From: an uncultured Clostridia bacterium
GTDB taxonomy: Bacteria; Bacillota; Clostridia; TANB77; CAG-508
Assembly (NCBI GenBank): GCA_947631385.1
Contig: CANRLE010000014.1
Location: 1-19,198 of the forward strand
Length of the DNA: 19,198 nt
Direction of reading: 5' to 3'
In this document: positions 1-7,845 of the stretch, in pieces
Layout of the letters: each line of letters opens with the position of its first letter
Numbering within the stretch: the stretch's first letter is position 1
Made by a program: the position numbers and the translations under genes
The notes under the pieces: generated by a model
What the model was told of the DNA's origin: nothing
The model's database searches: none
What the model saw: only the letters and a program-made list of their open reading frames with translations

Positions 1-487
1 ATAGAACCTTATCTAAAACATCATATGTTACCATTACCTCTGGCCAATGAATCATTGGAGCCATAAAAAATTGTAATGTATGTTTTCCAATATTTAATTG
101 TTGACCCTCTTTAATTTCGATTTTTTTATTTTCTAAATCAATATCAAAAAAGTTAAGTAACATAGAAAAAGTAGTTGCATTTCCAACAATTTTCATATCT
201 GGATATTTATCTACTAATAAACCAATATTATAAGCATGGTCAGGTTCCATATGTGAAACTACTAAATAATCTACTTTTTCTCCATCCAATGCTTTTTCTA
301 AATTTTCTAGCCATGTATTTGTGACCTTTTTATCACATGTGTCCATAACTACATTTTTATCATCTTTTATTAAATAAGAATTATATGCCATCCCATTTGG
401 TACATTAAATTGACCTTCAAATAATCGAATATCTTTATCATCTGCACCTATATAAAAGATAGAATCTGATATTTTTATATCTTTCAT
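1..487 (-). CDS. FprA-type (A-type) flavoprotein, N-terminal part of gene
   Basis: The gene runs leftwards out of the window; 162 codons from the start are present. The start ATG (487-485) follows AGAGGTGA at a good distance. The protein begins MKDIKISDSIFYIGADD and shows the metallo-beta-lactamase fold of flavodiiron proteins: the iron-ligand motif HMEPDH (about residues 82-87), then MLLNFFDID and the conserved APMIHWPEVMVTYD near the window edge. Known members reduce O2 or NO with electrons from rubredoxin or a flavodoxin partner and protect anaerobes in the cytoplasm. The C-terminal flavodoxin domain would lie outside the window, so its presence is inferred. The gene is divergent from spoIIP. 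No in-frame CGG is present. The family call is firm; substrate (O2 versus NO) cannot be told. Confidence 0.9.
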   Translation of the reverse strand, partial: MKDIKISDSIFYIGADDKDIRLFEGQFNVPNGMAYNSYLIKDDKNVVMDTCDKKVTNTWLENLEKALDGEKVDYLVVSHMEPDHAYNIGLLVDKYPDMKIVGNATTFSMLLNFFDIDLENKKIEIKEGQQLNIGKHTLQFFMAPMIHWPEVMVTYDVLDKVL

Positions 488-518
488 TGTTTAATCACCT
501 CTCTAATAATTATTTCTA

Positions 519-546
519 ATTATATCAAAAAAAATTTATTTGTAAA
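519..546 (-). promoter_or_regulatory. Sigma-A-like promoter of the FprA gene
   Basis: On the minus strand TTTACA (546-541) is followed after 16 bases by TATAAT (524-519), about 30 bases before the FprA start codon. Assigned by pattern only. Confidence 0.5.
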
Positions 547-548
547 GA

Positions 549-578
549 GCATATTTTTTATATAAATGAATATACATA
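549..578 (+). promoter_or_regulatory. Candidate sigma-E (sporulation) promoter of spoIIP
   Basis: GCATATT (549-555) and TATACATA (571-578), separated by 15 bases, resemble the Bacillus sigma-E elements KMATATT and CATACAMT. spoIIP is sigma-E dependent in Bacillus subtilis, which makes the match meaningful. AT-rich sequence produces chance matches, so this is tentative. Confidence 0.4.
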
Positions 579-609
579 TAGATAGGAGAATTGGGACAAG
601 GAGAAAAAT

Positions 610-1732
610 ATGTTTAATGTTACTGTATTAAGAATGAAAGATATAAAAAAATATTTGATAGGGATGATTATTACTATTTTAGTAATAATATTAGCAAGCA
701 AATATATTCAACAAGAAAAAGCTCAAAAAAAAGTAATACCTCAAATATTAGCAGAAAAAAGTATGGTAGAATGTCTAGACCAAACAATTTCAACTATGGA
801 TACAGTAGAAGAAAACCATGAAATAAAAACAGGAAATGTATTACAGGGAATATTAAAAACACAAATTGCATCTATTGATGGGTTAGAAGTAACAGAAGAA
901 ACAACAAAAGAAGAGCAAAATGAGGAAGAAAAACCAGAAGAGCAAACTGAAAATGAAGAATTGGCAGAAGTAGGACTTCAAACACAAGTAATTACAAATA
1001 ATCCTTTAAAAGAAAGTTATAATACTCAATATGGAAAAGTAAAAATAAAAAATGAGACAGAATATCAATTGACAGATGACATATTAAAGCCAGATATCAC
1101 AATAGAAAATAAAAATATCATATTATTTCATACTCATAGCTGTGAAAGCTATACATCAAGTGATGCATATCCATATACACCAACAGGAACATATCGTACA
1201 ACAGACTTGAATTTTACAGTAACAAGAGTAGGAACAGAATTAGAAAATCAATTAAAACAATATAACTATAATGTTGTTCATGATACAAGTTATCACGATT
1301 ATCCTGCATATAATGGTTCATACACTCGTTCATTAGCAACTGTGGAAAATATTTTGAAACAAACACCAGCAGATATTATTATAGATGTACATAGAGATGC
1401 AATAGGTAGCAGAAGTGATTATGCACCAATTGTAAAAATAGGAGAAAATGATGTTGCAGCACAAATTATGTTTGTAATACGGAACTAATAATGGGGGTTT
1501 ATGGCATCCAAACTGGAATCAAAATTTAAAATTTGCTATAAAAATACAAGAAAAAGCAGAAGAATTATATCCGGGATTGTTTAAACCAATAATGTTAACA
1601 CAGTCAAGATATAATCAACATACTGGCAAATATGCTAGTATTATAGAAGTTGGAGCAACAGGTAACACACTGGAACAATGTTTAACAAGTATGAAATATT
1701 TAGCTAAAGTAATGAAAGAAGTAATTTTATAA
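610..1732 (+). CDS. spoIIP: Stage II sporulation protein P, read through a +1 shift at CGG 1480-1482
   Basis: SpoIIP is a membrane-anchored peptidoglycan amidase/endopeptidase that, with SpoIID and SpoIIM, drives engulfment of the forespore. The start ATG follows AAGGAG by 6 bases. Residues 15-30 form a membrane anchor, residues about 65-120 an acidic linker, and the amidase domain carries HTHSCESYT (His174 and His176, zinc ligands) and DVHRDAIG (about 259-266). The zero frame ends at 1486-1488 after codon 292. If the C at 1480 is skipped, the conserved IMFVIGTNNGG segment and the family C-terminus (HPNWNQNLKFA, then SIIEVGATGNTLEQC) follow, ending at TAA 1730-1732. The shifted product has 373 residues, close to the family size (about 400). 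The break coincides with an in-frame CGG, as in der and the peroxiredoxin gene. An ordinary pseudogene or a sequencing error is the alternative. Confidence 0.9.
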
Positions 1733-1747
1733 ATTCTACATAAATGG

Positions 1748-1776
1748 TTGAAATAATTTCCAAAATAAGGTATAAT
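1748..1776 (+). promoter_or_regulatory. Sigma-A promoter of the Wzz/BY-kinase gene
   Basis: TTGAAA (1748-1753), 17-base spacer, TATAAT (1771-1776). The predicted start of transcription (about 1783) is next to the AGGTGAT ribosome binding site, so the 5' leader would be very short. Confidence 0.65.
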
Positions 1777-1798
1777 AAAAAATAGGTGATAGAAAAAA

Positions 1799-3835
1799 AT
1801 GGAAAGAAATGAAGATATCGAAATTGAAAGAATATTAGATATCGTAAAAAGAAAGAAGATTTTAATAATATTCATTTTGATTATTTTTATGGTATTAGGA
1901 TATTTTTATTCTTATTATTGTGTAACGCCGAAATACAAAGCAACATCAACTATGTTACTTATACCAGATTCAACTTATGAAAAAATAACAGTTACCAATT
2001 CAGATTTGACTTTGAATTCTGGGTTAATTGATACATATAGTACAATTGCAAAAAATGCTAAAATATTAAAACAAGTTATTCAAAATTTAGGCTTGAAGAT
2101 GACAGAAGAAGAATTATCAAAACAAATTCAAGTTAATGCAGTAAAAGATACTTATGTTATAGAAATAGCAATATCAAATACAAATCCTCAAATAGCAATG
2201 GACATTACAAAAGAATTAGTTAATGTATTTTTAGAAGAAATAAAACAAATATATAATTTAAAAAATGTTGAAATTGTAGATGAAGCGCAATTGCCAGAAC
2301 AACCATATAATATTAACCATAGTAGAGATATGGCTATATTTTTTGTGATAGGTCTAATAACTTCTGGAATTTGTATTATGATGATATATGTTTTTGATAG
2401 TACAATAAAGAAGGAAGAAGATATTGAAAAATATATAGAAATAAAAACACTTGGAAATATACCAATTAATGCTAATAAAAAACAAGAAATTATAGAAAGG
2501 AACACTCTAAAATCTTATGTAACAGAATGTATCAATACAATAAGGACCAACATTTTGTATATGACATCTACAAATAAAGGGAAAACAGTTTTAATTACTA
2601 GTTGTACCCCTAGAGAAGGAAAAAGTTGGGTATCAGCTAATTTAGCAGTATCATTTGCAGGAACGAATAAAAAAGTTTTATTAATTGATGCAGATATGAG
2701 AAAGGGTAGAGCACATAAAATATTCAAAGTAAACAATAAAGAGGGACTTTCTAATTACTTATATAGCATGACAGGAGATATTGATAAAGATATAAAATTA
2801 GGAAAACAATTTATTAAAGAGACAAAAATTCCTAACTTGCACATTTTGACAAATGGAACTATACCACCAAATCCATCAGAATTAATTGGTTCCAATGATA
2901 TGAAAGAATTAATAAAAATTGTAAAAAATATTTATGATATAGTTATCATAGATGCTCCACCTTGTAAATTAGTAACAGATAGTGTTTTATTATCAACAAT
3001 AGTAGACTCTACAGTTTTGGTTGCTAATGCAGAAAAAACAAAAATTAAGGATTTGAATGAGGTTAGAAAAGCAATTCAAACAGTAGGTGGACAAGTTATA
3101 GGTGCTATTTTAAATAAAACACAAATAACAGGGAAAACATATAGTAAAAATTATTATGGACATGTTGAAGAAAAAGAAGAAACTAAGAAAAAAACTAAAA
3201 AGAAAATTATTTCTGTTGACGAAGTAATAAAGGAAGGGCTTTCTAAGTCAAAACAAAACAGTTTCTCTACTCTATTAAATGAAGAAGAGAAGTTAACAAA
3301 AATAGAAGAAAATAAAGACATAGTTTCTAATAAAGAGAAAGACGATATTAATTATGAAGCAATGAAAGAATTTATGAAGGAACAGAACAACTATATACAT
3401 CAAATAATTAATATGGTTTTAGATATAAAAATTGAATTGAACCATGATAAAATGAGAGAAAAAGTAGAAAATAGAAAAAGCAAAAATGAACTAGAAAATT
3501 GGATAAATACAAAGATAAAAGAATTAGAAATACCAGATTATACAAATCAATTTGCAGAAATAAATGAAATGTTAGTAAATCTAAAAGACAGTTATTTAGA
3601 ATTGACTAATAAGGTAAGACTAAACGAGTTAGAGACAGAAAAAATTAATAATAAAAATATTATTGATTTTAAACTATTTAAAAAGCAAAGGGATGAAAAG
3701 AAGAAAAAAGCATTTTCAATTGAAGATGATATTTCATATTACGAATTAGAGAAAGTAGCTACATATGTTATACCAATGCCAAAAAGAGAAGAAAATATTT
3801 CTTTATTTGAAGATTATAAAAAAATAATGTGGTAA
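1799..3835 (+). CDS. Chain-length determinant (Wzz) fused to bacterial tyrosine kinase, with long C-terminal extension
   Basis: A 678-residue membrane protein. Residues 1-200 form a Wzz module: a transmembrane segment at about 20-40, an extracytoplasmic region beginning VTPKYKATSTMLL, and a second transmembrane segment at about 176-198. Residues 235-460 form the BY-kinase domain: Walker A TPREGKSW (Lys275), Walker A' LLIDADMRKGRA, and Walker B IVIIDAPP near 381-388. In the family the kinase autophosphorylates a tyrosine cluster and controls polymerisation or export of capsule or exopolysaccharide; YSKNYYGH just after the kinase could be such a cluster. The remaining ~200 residues (about 470-678) are Lys/Glu-rich, partly coiled coil, and are not part of the usual kinase. 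Start ATG follows AGGTGAT. No polysaccharide genes are nearby, so the gene stands alone. The domain calls are firm, the pathway is inferred. Confidence 0.88.
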   Translation: MERNEDIEIERILDIVKRKKILIIFILIIFMVLGYFYSYYCVTPKYKATSTMLLIPDSTYEKITVTNSDLTLNSGLIDTYSTIAKNAKILKQVIQNLGLKMTEEELSKQIQVNAVKDTYVIEIAISNTNPQIAMDITKELVNVFLEEIKQIYNLKNVEIVDEAQLPEQPYNINHSRDMAIFFVIGLITSGICIMMIYVFDSTIKKEEDIEKYIEIKTLGNIPINANKKQEIIERNTLKSYVTECINTIRTNILYMTSTNKGKTVLITSCTPREGKSWVSANLAVSFAGTNKKVLLIDADMRKGRAHKIFKVNNKEGLSNYLYSMTGDIDKDIKLGKQFIKETKIPNLHILTNGTIPPNPSELIGSNDMKELIKIVKNIYDIVIIDAPPCKLVTDSVLLSTIVDSTVLVANAEKTKIKDLNEVRKAIQTVGGQVIGAILNKTQITGKTYSKNYYGHVEEKEETKKKTKKKIISVDEVIKEGLSKSKQNSFSTLLNEEEKLTKIEENKDIVSNKEKDDINYEAMKEFMKEQNNYIHQIINMVLDIKIELNHDKMREKVENRKSKNELENWINTKIKELEIPDYTNQFAEINEMLVNLKDSYLELTNKVRLNELETEKINNKNIIDFKLFKKQRDEKKKKAFSIEDDISYYELEKVATYVIPMPKREENISLFEDYKKIMW

Positions 3836-3840
3836 TATAT

Positions 3841-3881
3841 AATAAGGATTTAAGGACAACTCCATAATCCTTATTTTTTTT
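3841..3881 (+). terminator. Intrinsic terminator after the Wzz/BY-kinase gene
   Basis: Ten-base stem AATAAGGATT (3841-3850) and AATCCTTATT (3866-3875), followed by a run of T to 3881. Confidence 0.85.
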
Positions 3882-3891
3882 GAAAAAAGTA

Positions 3892-3921
3892 TTGCAAAAG
3901 TCAAATCGATTGTGGTATAAA
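3892..3921 (+). promoter_or_regulatory. Sigma-A promoter, extended -10, of the pilin-like gene
   Basis: TTGCAA (3892-3897), 18-base spacer, TATAAA (3916-3921) preceded by TGG, giving TGTGGTATAAA. It sits directly behind the preceding terminator. Confidence 0.65.
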
Positions 3922-3982
3922 TATAGTAAACATGTATAATAAACATTACATAATAACAAAAGAAGGTAGGAGGAACAAAAAA

Positions 3983-5515
3983 ATGGGAAAAAACAAAGGA
4001 ATAACACTAATAGCATTAGTAATCACAATAATAGTATTATTAATACTTGCAGCAGTAAGTATAGCAACACTAACAGGAGAAAATGGAATACTGTCACAAG
4101 CAAATAAAGCAAAAAATAAAACAGAACAAGCACATGAAAAAGAACAAATTCAATTAGCATATATGGCAGTAAAATCAAAAAAGATGGAAACAGGAGATAA
4201 TACTAAAATAACTGTAGAAGACTTAAATGACGAGTTTAATAATGATGGAGTAGAAGCACAAGCGACAGATGCAGAAGAAGGAAAGATAAAGGTAACATTT
4301 TCAAAAACAGGAAATGAATATGAAATAGATAAAAATGGAGATGTAGGGGAAAAAATACCATTAATAGAAGCAACAAGTATAGAAGTAGAAGATTTAAAAT
4401 TAAATGGGAAAGACAATGCAAAGCTTAAAGTGACAACAATACCAGATAAAATAACAGAAGAATTAGAATATACATCCAAAAATATGGAAATAGCAACAGT
4501 TGACAATACAGGAATAGTGACAGGAGTAGCAAAAGGAAAAGCAACAATAGAAGTTGTAGGAAAGATATCGAAGGTAAAAAGTGAATGTACGGTAACAGTT
4601 GACGAAGGAGTAGGAATAAAAGTAACGCTTGAAAATAAACCATATACAAATAACGGAACAGCAATAATACCAGTAGGATTTTGCATAGTACCAGGATGTA
4701 ATAATGTAGAAGAAGGACTAGTAATATCAGATAATGATGAAGATACAGAAAAAAATAAAGACAATATAGTAGCAAAAGGAAATCAATTTGTATGGGTTCC
4801 AGTTACAGATGCTGATAGTTATAAAAAAAATATAACATATAATACTACAGACGTTTCAGAAAGAACAAAAAATGATACAGGATATTTGCCAGACGGAATA
4901 AATGTAGGAGAAGTAGGAGAAAAGACATTAGAAGAGTTGACGTTTGAAAAAGAAAAAGAATTAGTAACAAAAAAAGAGGTACAAGGCTTTTATATATCAA
5001 GATATGAGGCAGGAGATGGCTCAGCAATAGAAAAAAGAACAAGTGATACGAATGGACAATTAGTAAGTAAAAAAGATGCATATGCATATATCTTTATATC
5101 TCAAGAAGATGCAAAAGCAAAGGCGAAAGAATTTATAGATAATAAAAATGTAAAAAGTGCATTAGCAACTGGAGTGCAATGGGATATGGCAATGGCATTC
5201 ATAAGTAGTAAACCAAGATTAGATGGAAAAAATCAACCATATGATGTGACGACATATTCACCTAATAGACATACAAAAAATATAGACAATACAGGAAAAA
5301 ATGAATATGATAGAGTATGTAACATATATGATTTAGAAGGAAACTGCAGTGAGTATATAGCTGAAAAACGTACTGATAACGAAACATTTCCTTATGTAGT
5401 TCGAGGAGGATTTCATAGTAGTAGTGGCTGTGCTTCACTGAGATGTAAGACTGCTGGATATTATGGTGGTCCGGACCAAGGTATCGCATTCCGTTTTGTA
5501 CTTTATGTAATGTAG
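3983..5515 (+). CDS. Pilin-like surface protein with Big_2 and formylglycine-enzyme-like (C-type-lectin fold) domains
   Basis: The true start is ATG 3983, nine bases behind AGGAGG; the longer reading from 3932 lacks a ribosome site. The 510-residue product begins MGKNKG followed by ITLIALVITIIVLLILA, a class III signal of type IV prepilins (cleavage after Gly6). The usual Glu at mature position 5 is absent (Ala). Residues about 60-120 are a helical stalk, about 128-208 a Big_2 Ig-like domain (VTGVAKGKATIEVVG), and about 270-510 an FGE/sulfatase-modifying-like domain: QFVWVPV, GFYISRYEAGDG, VQWDMAMAFI, NIYDLEGNCSEY, VVRGGFHSSSGC, and GIAFRFV at the end. Such C-terminal domains often bind ligands and are frequent targets of diversity-generating retroelements. 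Single gene with own promoter and terminator. Catalytic FGE activity is unlikely for a surface protein. Ligand unknown. Confidence 0.8.
   Translation: MGKNKGITLIALVITIIVLLILAAVSIATLTGENGILSQANKAKNKTEQAHEKEQIQLAYMAVKSKKMETGDNTKITVEDLNDEFNNDGVEAQATDAEEGKIKVTFSKTGNEYEIDKNGDVGEKIPLIEATSIEVEDLKLNGKDNAKLKVTTIPDKITEELEYTSKNMEIATVDNTGIVTGVAKGKATIEVVGKISKVKSECTVTVDEGVGIKVTLENKPYTNNGTAIIPVGFCIVPGCNNVEEGLVISDNDEDTEKNKDNIVAKGNQFVWVPVTDADSYKKNITYNTTDVSERTKNDTGYLPDGINVGEVGEKTLEELTFEKEKELVTKKEVQGFYISRYEAGDGSAIEKRTSDTNGQLVSKKDAYAYIFISQEDAKAKAKEFIDNKNVKSALATGVQWDMAMAFISSKPRLDGKNQPYDVTTYSPNRHTKNIDNTGKNEYDRVCNIYDLEGNCSEYIAEKRTDNETFPYVVRGGFHSSSGCASLRCKTAGYYGGPDQGIAFRFVLYVM
5395..5515 (+). other. Possible hypervariable (DGR-type) region in the 3' end of the surface protein gene
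   Basis: The last ~175 bases use codons unlike the rest of the gene (AGT AGT AGT GGC TGT GCT, CGT, CGA, CTG, GGT, TTC) and contain the C-type-lectin-fold end VVRGGF...FRFV where known DGR variable regions lie. No reverse transcriptase and no template repeat are visible in the window, so this is only a candidate. Confidence 0.3.
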
Positions 5516-5537
5516 AATCGAACTTTATAAATGTTAG

Positions 5538-5575
5538 AAAATTAATGTTGATAAAATATCTACATTAATTTTTTT
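5538..5575 (+). terminator. Intrinsic terminator after the pilin-like gene
   Basis: Stem AAAATTAATGT (5538-5548) pairs with ACATTAATTTT (5562-5572), then more T to 5575. Confidence 0.8.
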
Positions 5576-5595
5576 CTTATTTTAATACTAATTGC

Positions 5596-5624
5596 TTGAA
5601 TTTTTTAATCAACTTATATATAAT
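5596..5624 (+). promoter_or_regulatory. Sigma-A promoter of pgi
   Basis: TTGAAT (5596-5601), 17-base spacer, TATAAT (5619-5624), 33 bases before the start codon. Confidence 0.7.
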
Positions 5625-5656
5625 AAAAAAAATCAAAAGAAAAGAGGTTGATAAAC

Positions 5657-6964
5657 ATGTCAGGACTAAAATTAGATTTAAAAAATAGTGGAATCGCACA
5701 AAAAAATATTCTAGAATACAAAGAACAAGTAGAAAATATCCATAAAGACTTGCATAAAAGAGCAGGAGACGAAAAAGACTTTGTAGGTTGGCTTTCATTA
5801 CCAACTAATTATGACAAAAAAGAATTTGCAAAAATACAAAAAGCAGCTAAAAAAATACGAAAAGAATCAGACATATTAGTAGTAATTGGAATAGGAGGTT
5901 CTTACTTAGGAGCAAGAGCTGTTATTGAATCACTAACCAGTTCTTTTCAAAACTTATTACCATCAAAACAAAGAAAATATCCTCAAGTGCTATACACAGG
6001 TAACAATTTAAGTCCAAATTATATAAATGAATTAATAGAATACATAGGAAATAAAGACTTTTCAGTAAATGTTATATCAAAATCAGGAACAACCACAGAA
6101 CCAGCAATAGCATTTAGAATTTTCAGGGAAATATTAGAAAACAAATATGGAATAGATGAAGCAAGAAGCAGGATTTATGCTACAACAGATAAAGAAAAGG
6201 GAGCATTAAAAACTTTAGCAGAAAATGAAGGATATGAACAATTTGTAGTGCCAGACAACATAGGGGGAAGATATTCTGTTTTAACAGCAGTTGGATTATT
6301 ACCAATTGCAGTAGCAGGAATTGATATTGAAAAATTAATGGAGGGTGCTAGAATTGGTTATGATAGATATAATGATTCAAATTTAAAATACAATGAATGT
6401 TATCAATATGCAGTTGCTAGAAATATTTTATATAATCAAAATAAGGAAATAGAAGTATTAGTTAATTATGAACCAAAAATGCATTATTTCACAGAATGGT
6501 GGAAACAACTATATGGTGAAAGTGAAGGAAAAGAGCAAAAAGGAATTTTCCCAGCAGGAGTAGACTTTACAACAGATTTACATTCTATGGGGCAATACAT
6601 ACAAGAGGGAAAAAGACATTTATTTGAAACAGTAGTGTCAATTGAAAATTCAAATACTGATATTAAAATTCATCCAGATGATGATAATTTAGATGGATTA
6701 AATTATTTGGCAGGAAAAGGCTTAGACTATGTTAATAAAAAAGCCATGGAAGGAACAATAAAAGCACATGTAAGTGGAAATGTTCCTAATATAGTAATAA
6801 AAATGAATAAATTAGATGAAATAAATATAGGAGAATTAATTTACTTTTTTGAAAAGGCATGTGCTATGTCAGGTATGATATTAGGAGTTAATCCATTTAA
6901 TCAACCGGGTGTAGAAGAATACAAAAAAAACATGTTTAAGTTATTAAAGAAGCCGGGATATTAA
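5657..6964 (+). CDS. pgi: Glucose-6-phosphate isomerase
   Basis: Cytoplasmic glycolytic enzyme interconverting glucose 6-phosphate and fructose 6-phosphate. I choose ATG 5657 (435 residues), placed behind AAAGAGGT; the in-frame TTG at 5648 lies inside that ribosome site. Motifs: [11 protein letters not shown] (about 78-88), the sugar-phosphate loop [11 protein letters not shown] (about 139-149), [16 protein letters not shown] (about 203-218), [16 protein letters not shown] with the catalytic Glu (about 286-301), and the C-terminal [16 protein letters not shown] with the usual lysine. Length fits the Firmicutes type (about 450). It is followed after 22 bases by the thioesterase gene and then pyruvate kinase, so two glycolytic enzymes are near each other, although pyruvate kinase has its own promoter. 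Confidence 0.97.
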   Translation: MSGLKLDLKNSGIAQKNILEYKEQVENIHKDLHKRAGDEKDFVGWLSLPTNYDKKEFAKIQKAAKKIRKESDILVVIGIGGSYLGARAVIESLTSSFQNLLPSKQRKYPQVLYTGNNLSPNYINELIEYIGNKDFSVNVISKSGTTTEPAIAFRIFREILENKYGIDEARSRIYATTDKEKGALKTLAENEGYEQFVVPDNIGGRYSVLTAVGLLPIAVAGIDIEKLMEGARIGYDRYNDSNLKYNECYQYAVARNILYNQNKEIEVLVNYEPKMHYFTEWWKQLYGESEGKEQKGIFPAGVDFTTDLHSMGQYIQEGKRHLFETVVSIENSNTDIKIHPDDDNLDGLNYLAGKGLDYVNKKAMEGTIKAHVSGNVPNIVIKMNKLDEINIGELIYFFEKACAMSGMILGVNPFNQPGVEEYKKNMFKLLKKPGY

Positions 6965-6986
6965 TAAAAAAGAAGGAAAGTATGAA

Positions 6987-7712
6987 ATGATTTACAAAGA
7001 AAATGTTAAAATAGGGCTAAAAGATGTATGGAAGGGAAATCAAGTAAGTAATAAAGCTGTATTAGAATACTTAGAAAATGTAGCAGCATATCATTCAGAT
7101 TCAGTGGGATATGGAATTAATACCTCTGATGAGACACATTTGACTTGGTTGCTATTAGATTGGAAAGTAAAAATAATAAAAAGACCAGAATATGGACAAA
7201 TTTTAGATATACATACTTGGTCAAGATATATCATAAAATGCTATGCTTATCGTGATTTCGAAGTTTATGATGAAAAAAATAATTTATGTGTAATAGCATC
7301 ATCAAAATGGATATTAGTTAATAATCAAACAGGAAAACTAGCAAAAGTAGAACAAGAAATGGGAGATTTATATCAATCAGAAATAGGAAAAACAGTATTT
7401 AATGAACAAGATATTGAAAAATTAAAAGAACCAAAAAATTACAAAAATAGTATAATATATGAAGTAAAGAGGAAAGATATAGATATAGTAGGTCACATGC
7501 ATAACTTATATTATTTAGACTTAGCTTATGAGACATTACCAGAAGAAGTATATAAAAAAAGACCTTTTGATAATATAAGAATAATGTATAAAAAAGAAAT
7601 AAAATTGGGAGATACTGTTATTTGCAAATATGCAGAAGAAGAAGGAAAAAATATTGTAGTAATTAAAAGTGAAGATGAAAAAGTATTACATGCTATCATA
7701 GAATTGAGTTGA
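6987..7712 (+). CDS. Acyl-ACP thioesterase (double hotdog)
   Basis: A 241-residue protein of the bacterial acyl-ACP thioesterase family (FatA-like), which releases fatty acids from acyl carrier protein in the cytoplasm. The first hotdog domain (about 1-130) contains AVLEYLENVAAYHSDSVG, HLTWLLLDWKVKI and IHTWSR. The second (about 150-241) contains KDIDIVGHMHNLYYLDLAYE, matching the family's D-x-N-x-H-x-N-N-x-x-Y region. The start ATG 6987 follows AGAAGGAAAG. An ATG five bases upstream (6982) meets a TGA after one codon and is not the start. The gene is close behind pgi (22 bases) and probably co-transcribed. Chain-length preference cannot be read from the sequence. Confidence 0.88.
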   Translation: MIYKENVKIGLKDVWKGNQVSNKAVLEYLENVAAYHSDSVGYGINTSDETHLTWLLLDWKVKIIKRPEYGQILDIHTWSRYIIKCYAYRDFEVYDEKNNLCVIASSKWILVNNQTGKLAKVEQEMGDLYQSEIGKTVFNEQDIEKLKEPKNYKNSIIYEVKRKDIDIVGHMHNLYYLDLAYETLPEEVYKKRPFDNIRIMYKKEIKLGDTVICKYAEEEGKNIVVIKSEDEKVLHAIIELS

Positions 7713-7715
7713 AGA

Positions 7716-7754
7716 TTTTGAAGGATTTTGTAATGACCACATAATCCTTCAAAA
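7716..7754 (+). other. Hairpin without a T-run between the thioesterase gene and pyk
   Basis: TTTTGAAGGATT (7716-7727) pairs with AATCCTTCAAAA (7743-7754). A-rich sequence follows instead of T, so it is not a standard terminator on either strand. It shares the AAGGATT...CATAATCCTT core with the terminator at 3841-3881, which also precedes a TGTGGTATAA promoter. Confidence 0.6.
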
Positions 7755-7770
7755 AAAATGGAAAAAAATG

Positions 7771-7800
7771 TTGAATTTTGTAAATGATTTGTGGTATAAT
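7771..7800 (+). promoter_or_regulatory. Sigma-A promoter, extended -10, of pyk
   Basis: TTGAAT (7771-7776), 18-base spacer, TGGTATAAT with the -10 at 7795-7800. It shows that the in-frame ATG at 7768 is upstream of transcription and cannot be the pyk start. Confidence 0.75.
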
Positions 7801-7845
7801 AAACTCCGGTTGAAAATTAACATGTCTTTAAGGGGAGGAATAAGA

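Noticed and set aside
4150..5489. Several long open frames on the minus strand, rich in Leu, Ser and Phe
   Set aside because: They are antisense to an A-rich gene with clear pilin, Big_2 and FGE-like domains; their composition is what the opposite strand of such codons gives. No ribosome sites or motifs.
7716..7754. Hairpin as an intrinsic terminator of the thioesterase gene
   Set aside because: A run of A, not T, follows on the plus strand; kept only as a hairpin of unknown role.
7768..7845. Longer pyk reading frame with an in-frame CGG (7807-7809) that needs no shift
   Set aside because: The -10 of the pyk promoter is at 7795-7800, so the ATG at 7768 lies upstream of transcription; GGGGAGGA and ATG 7846 are the real start. 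The CGG is in the untranslated leader and is not an exception to the CGG rule.
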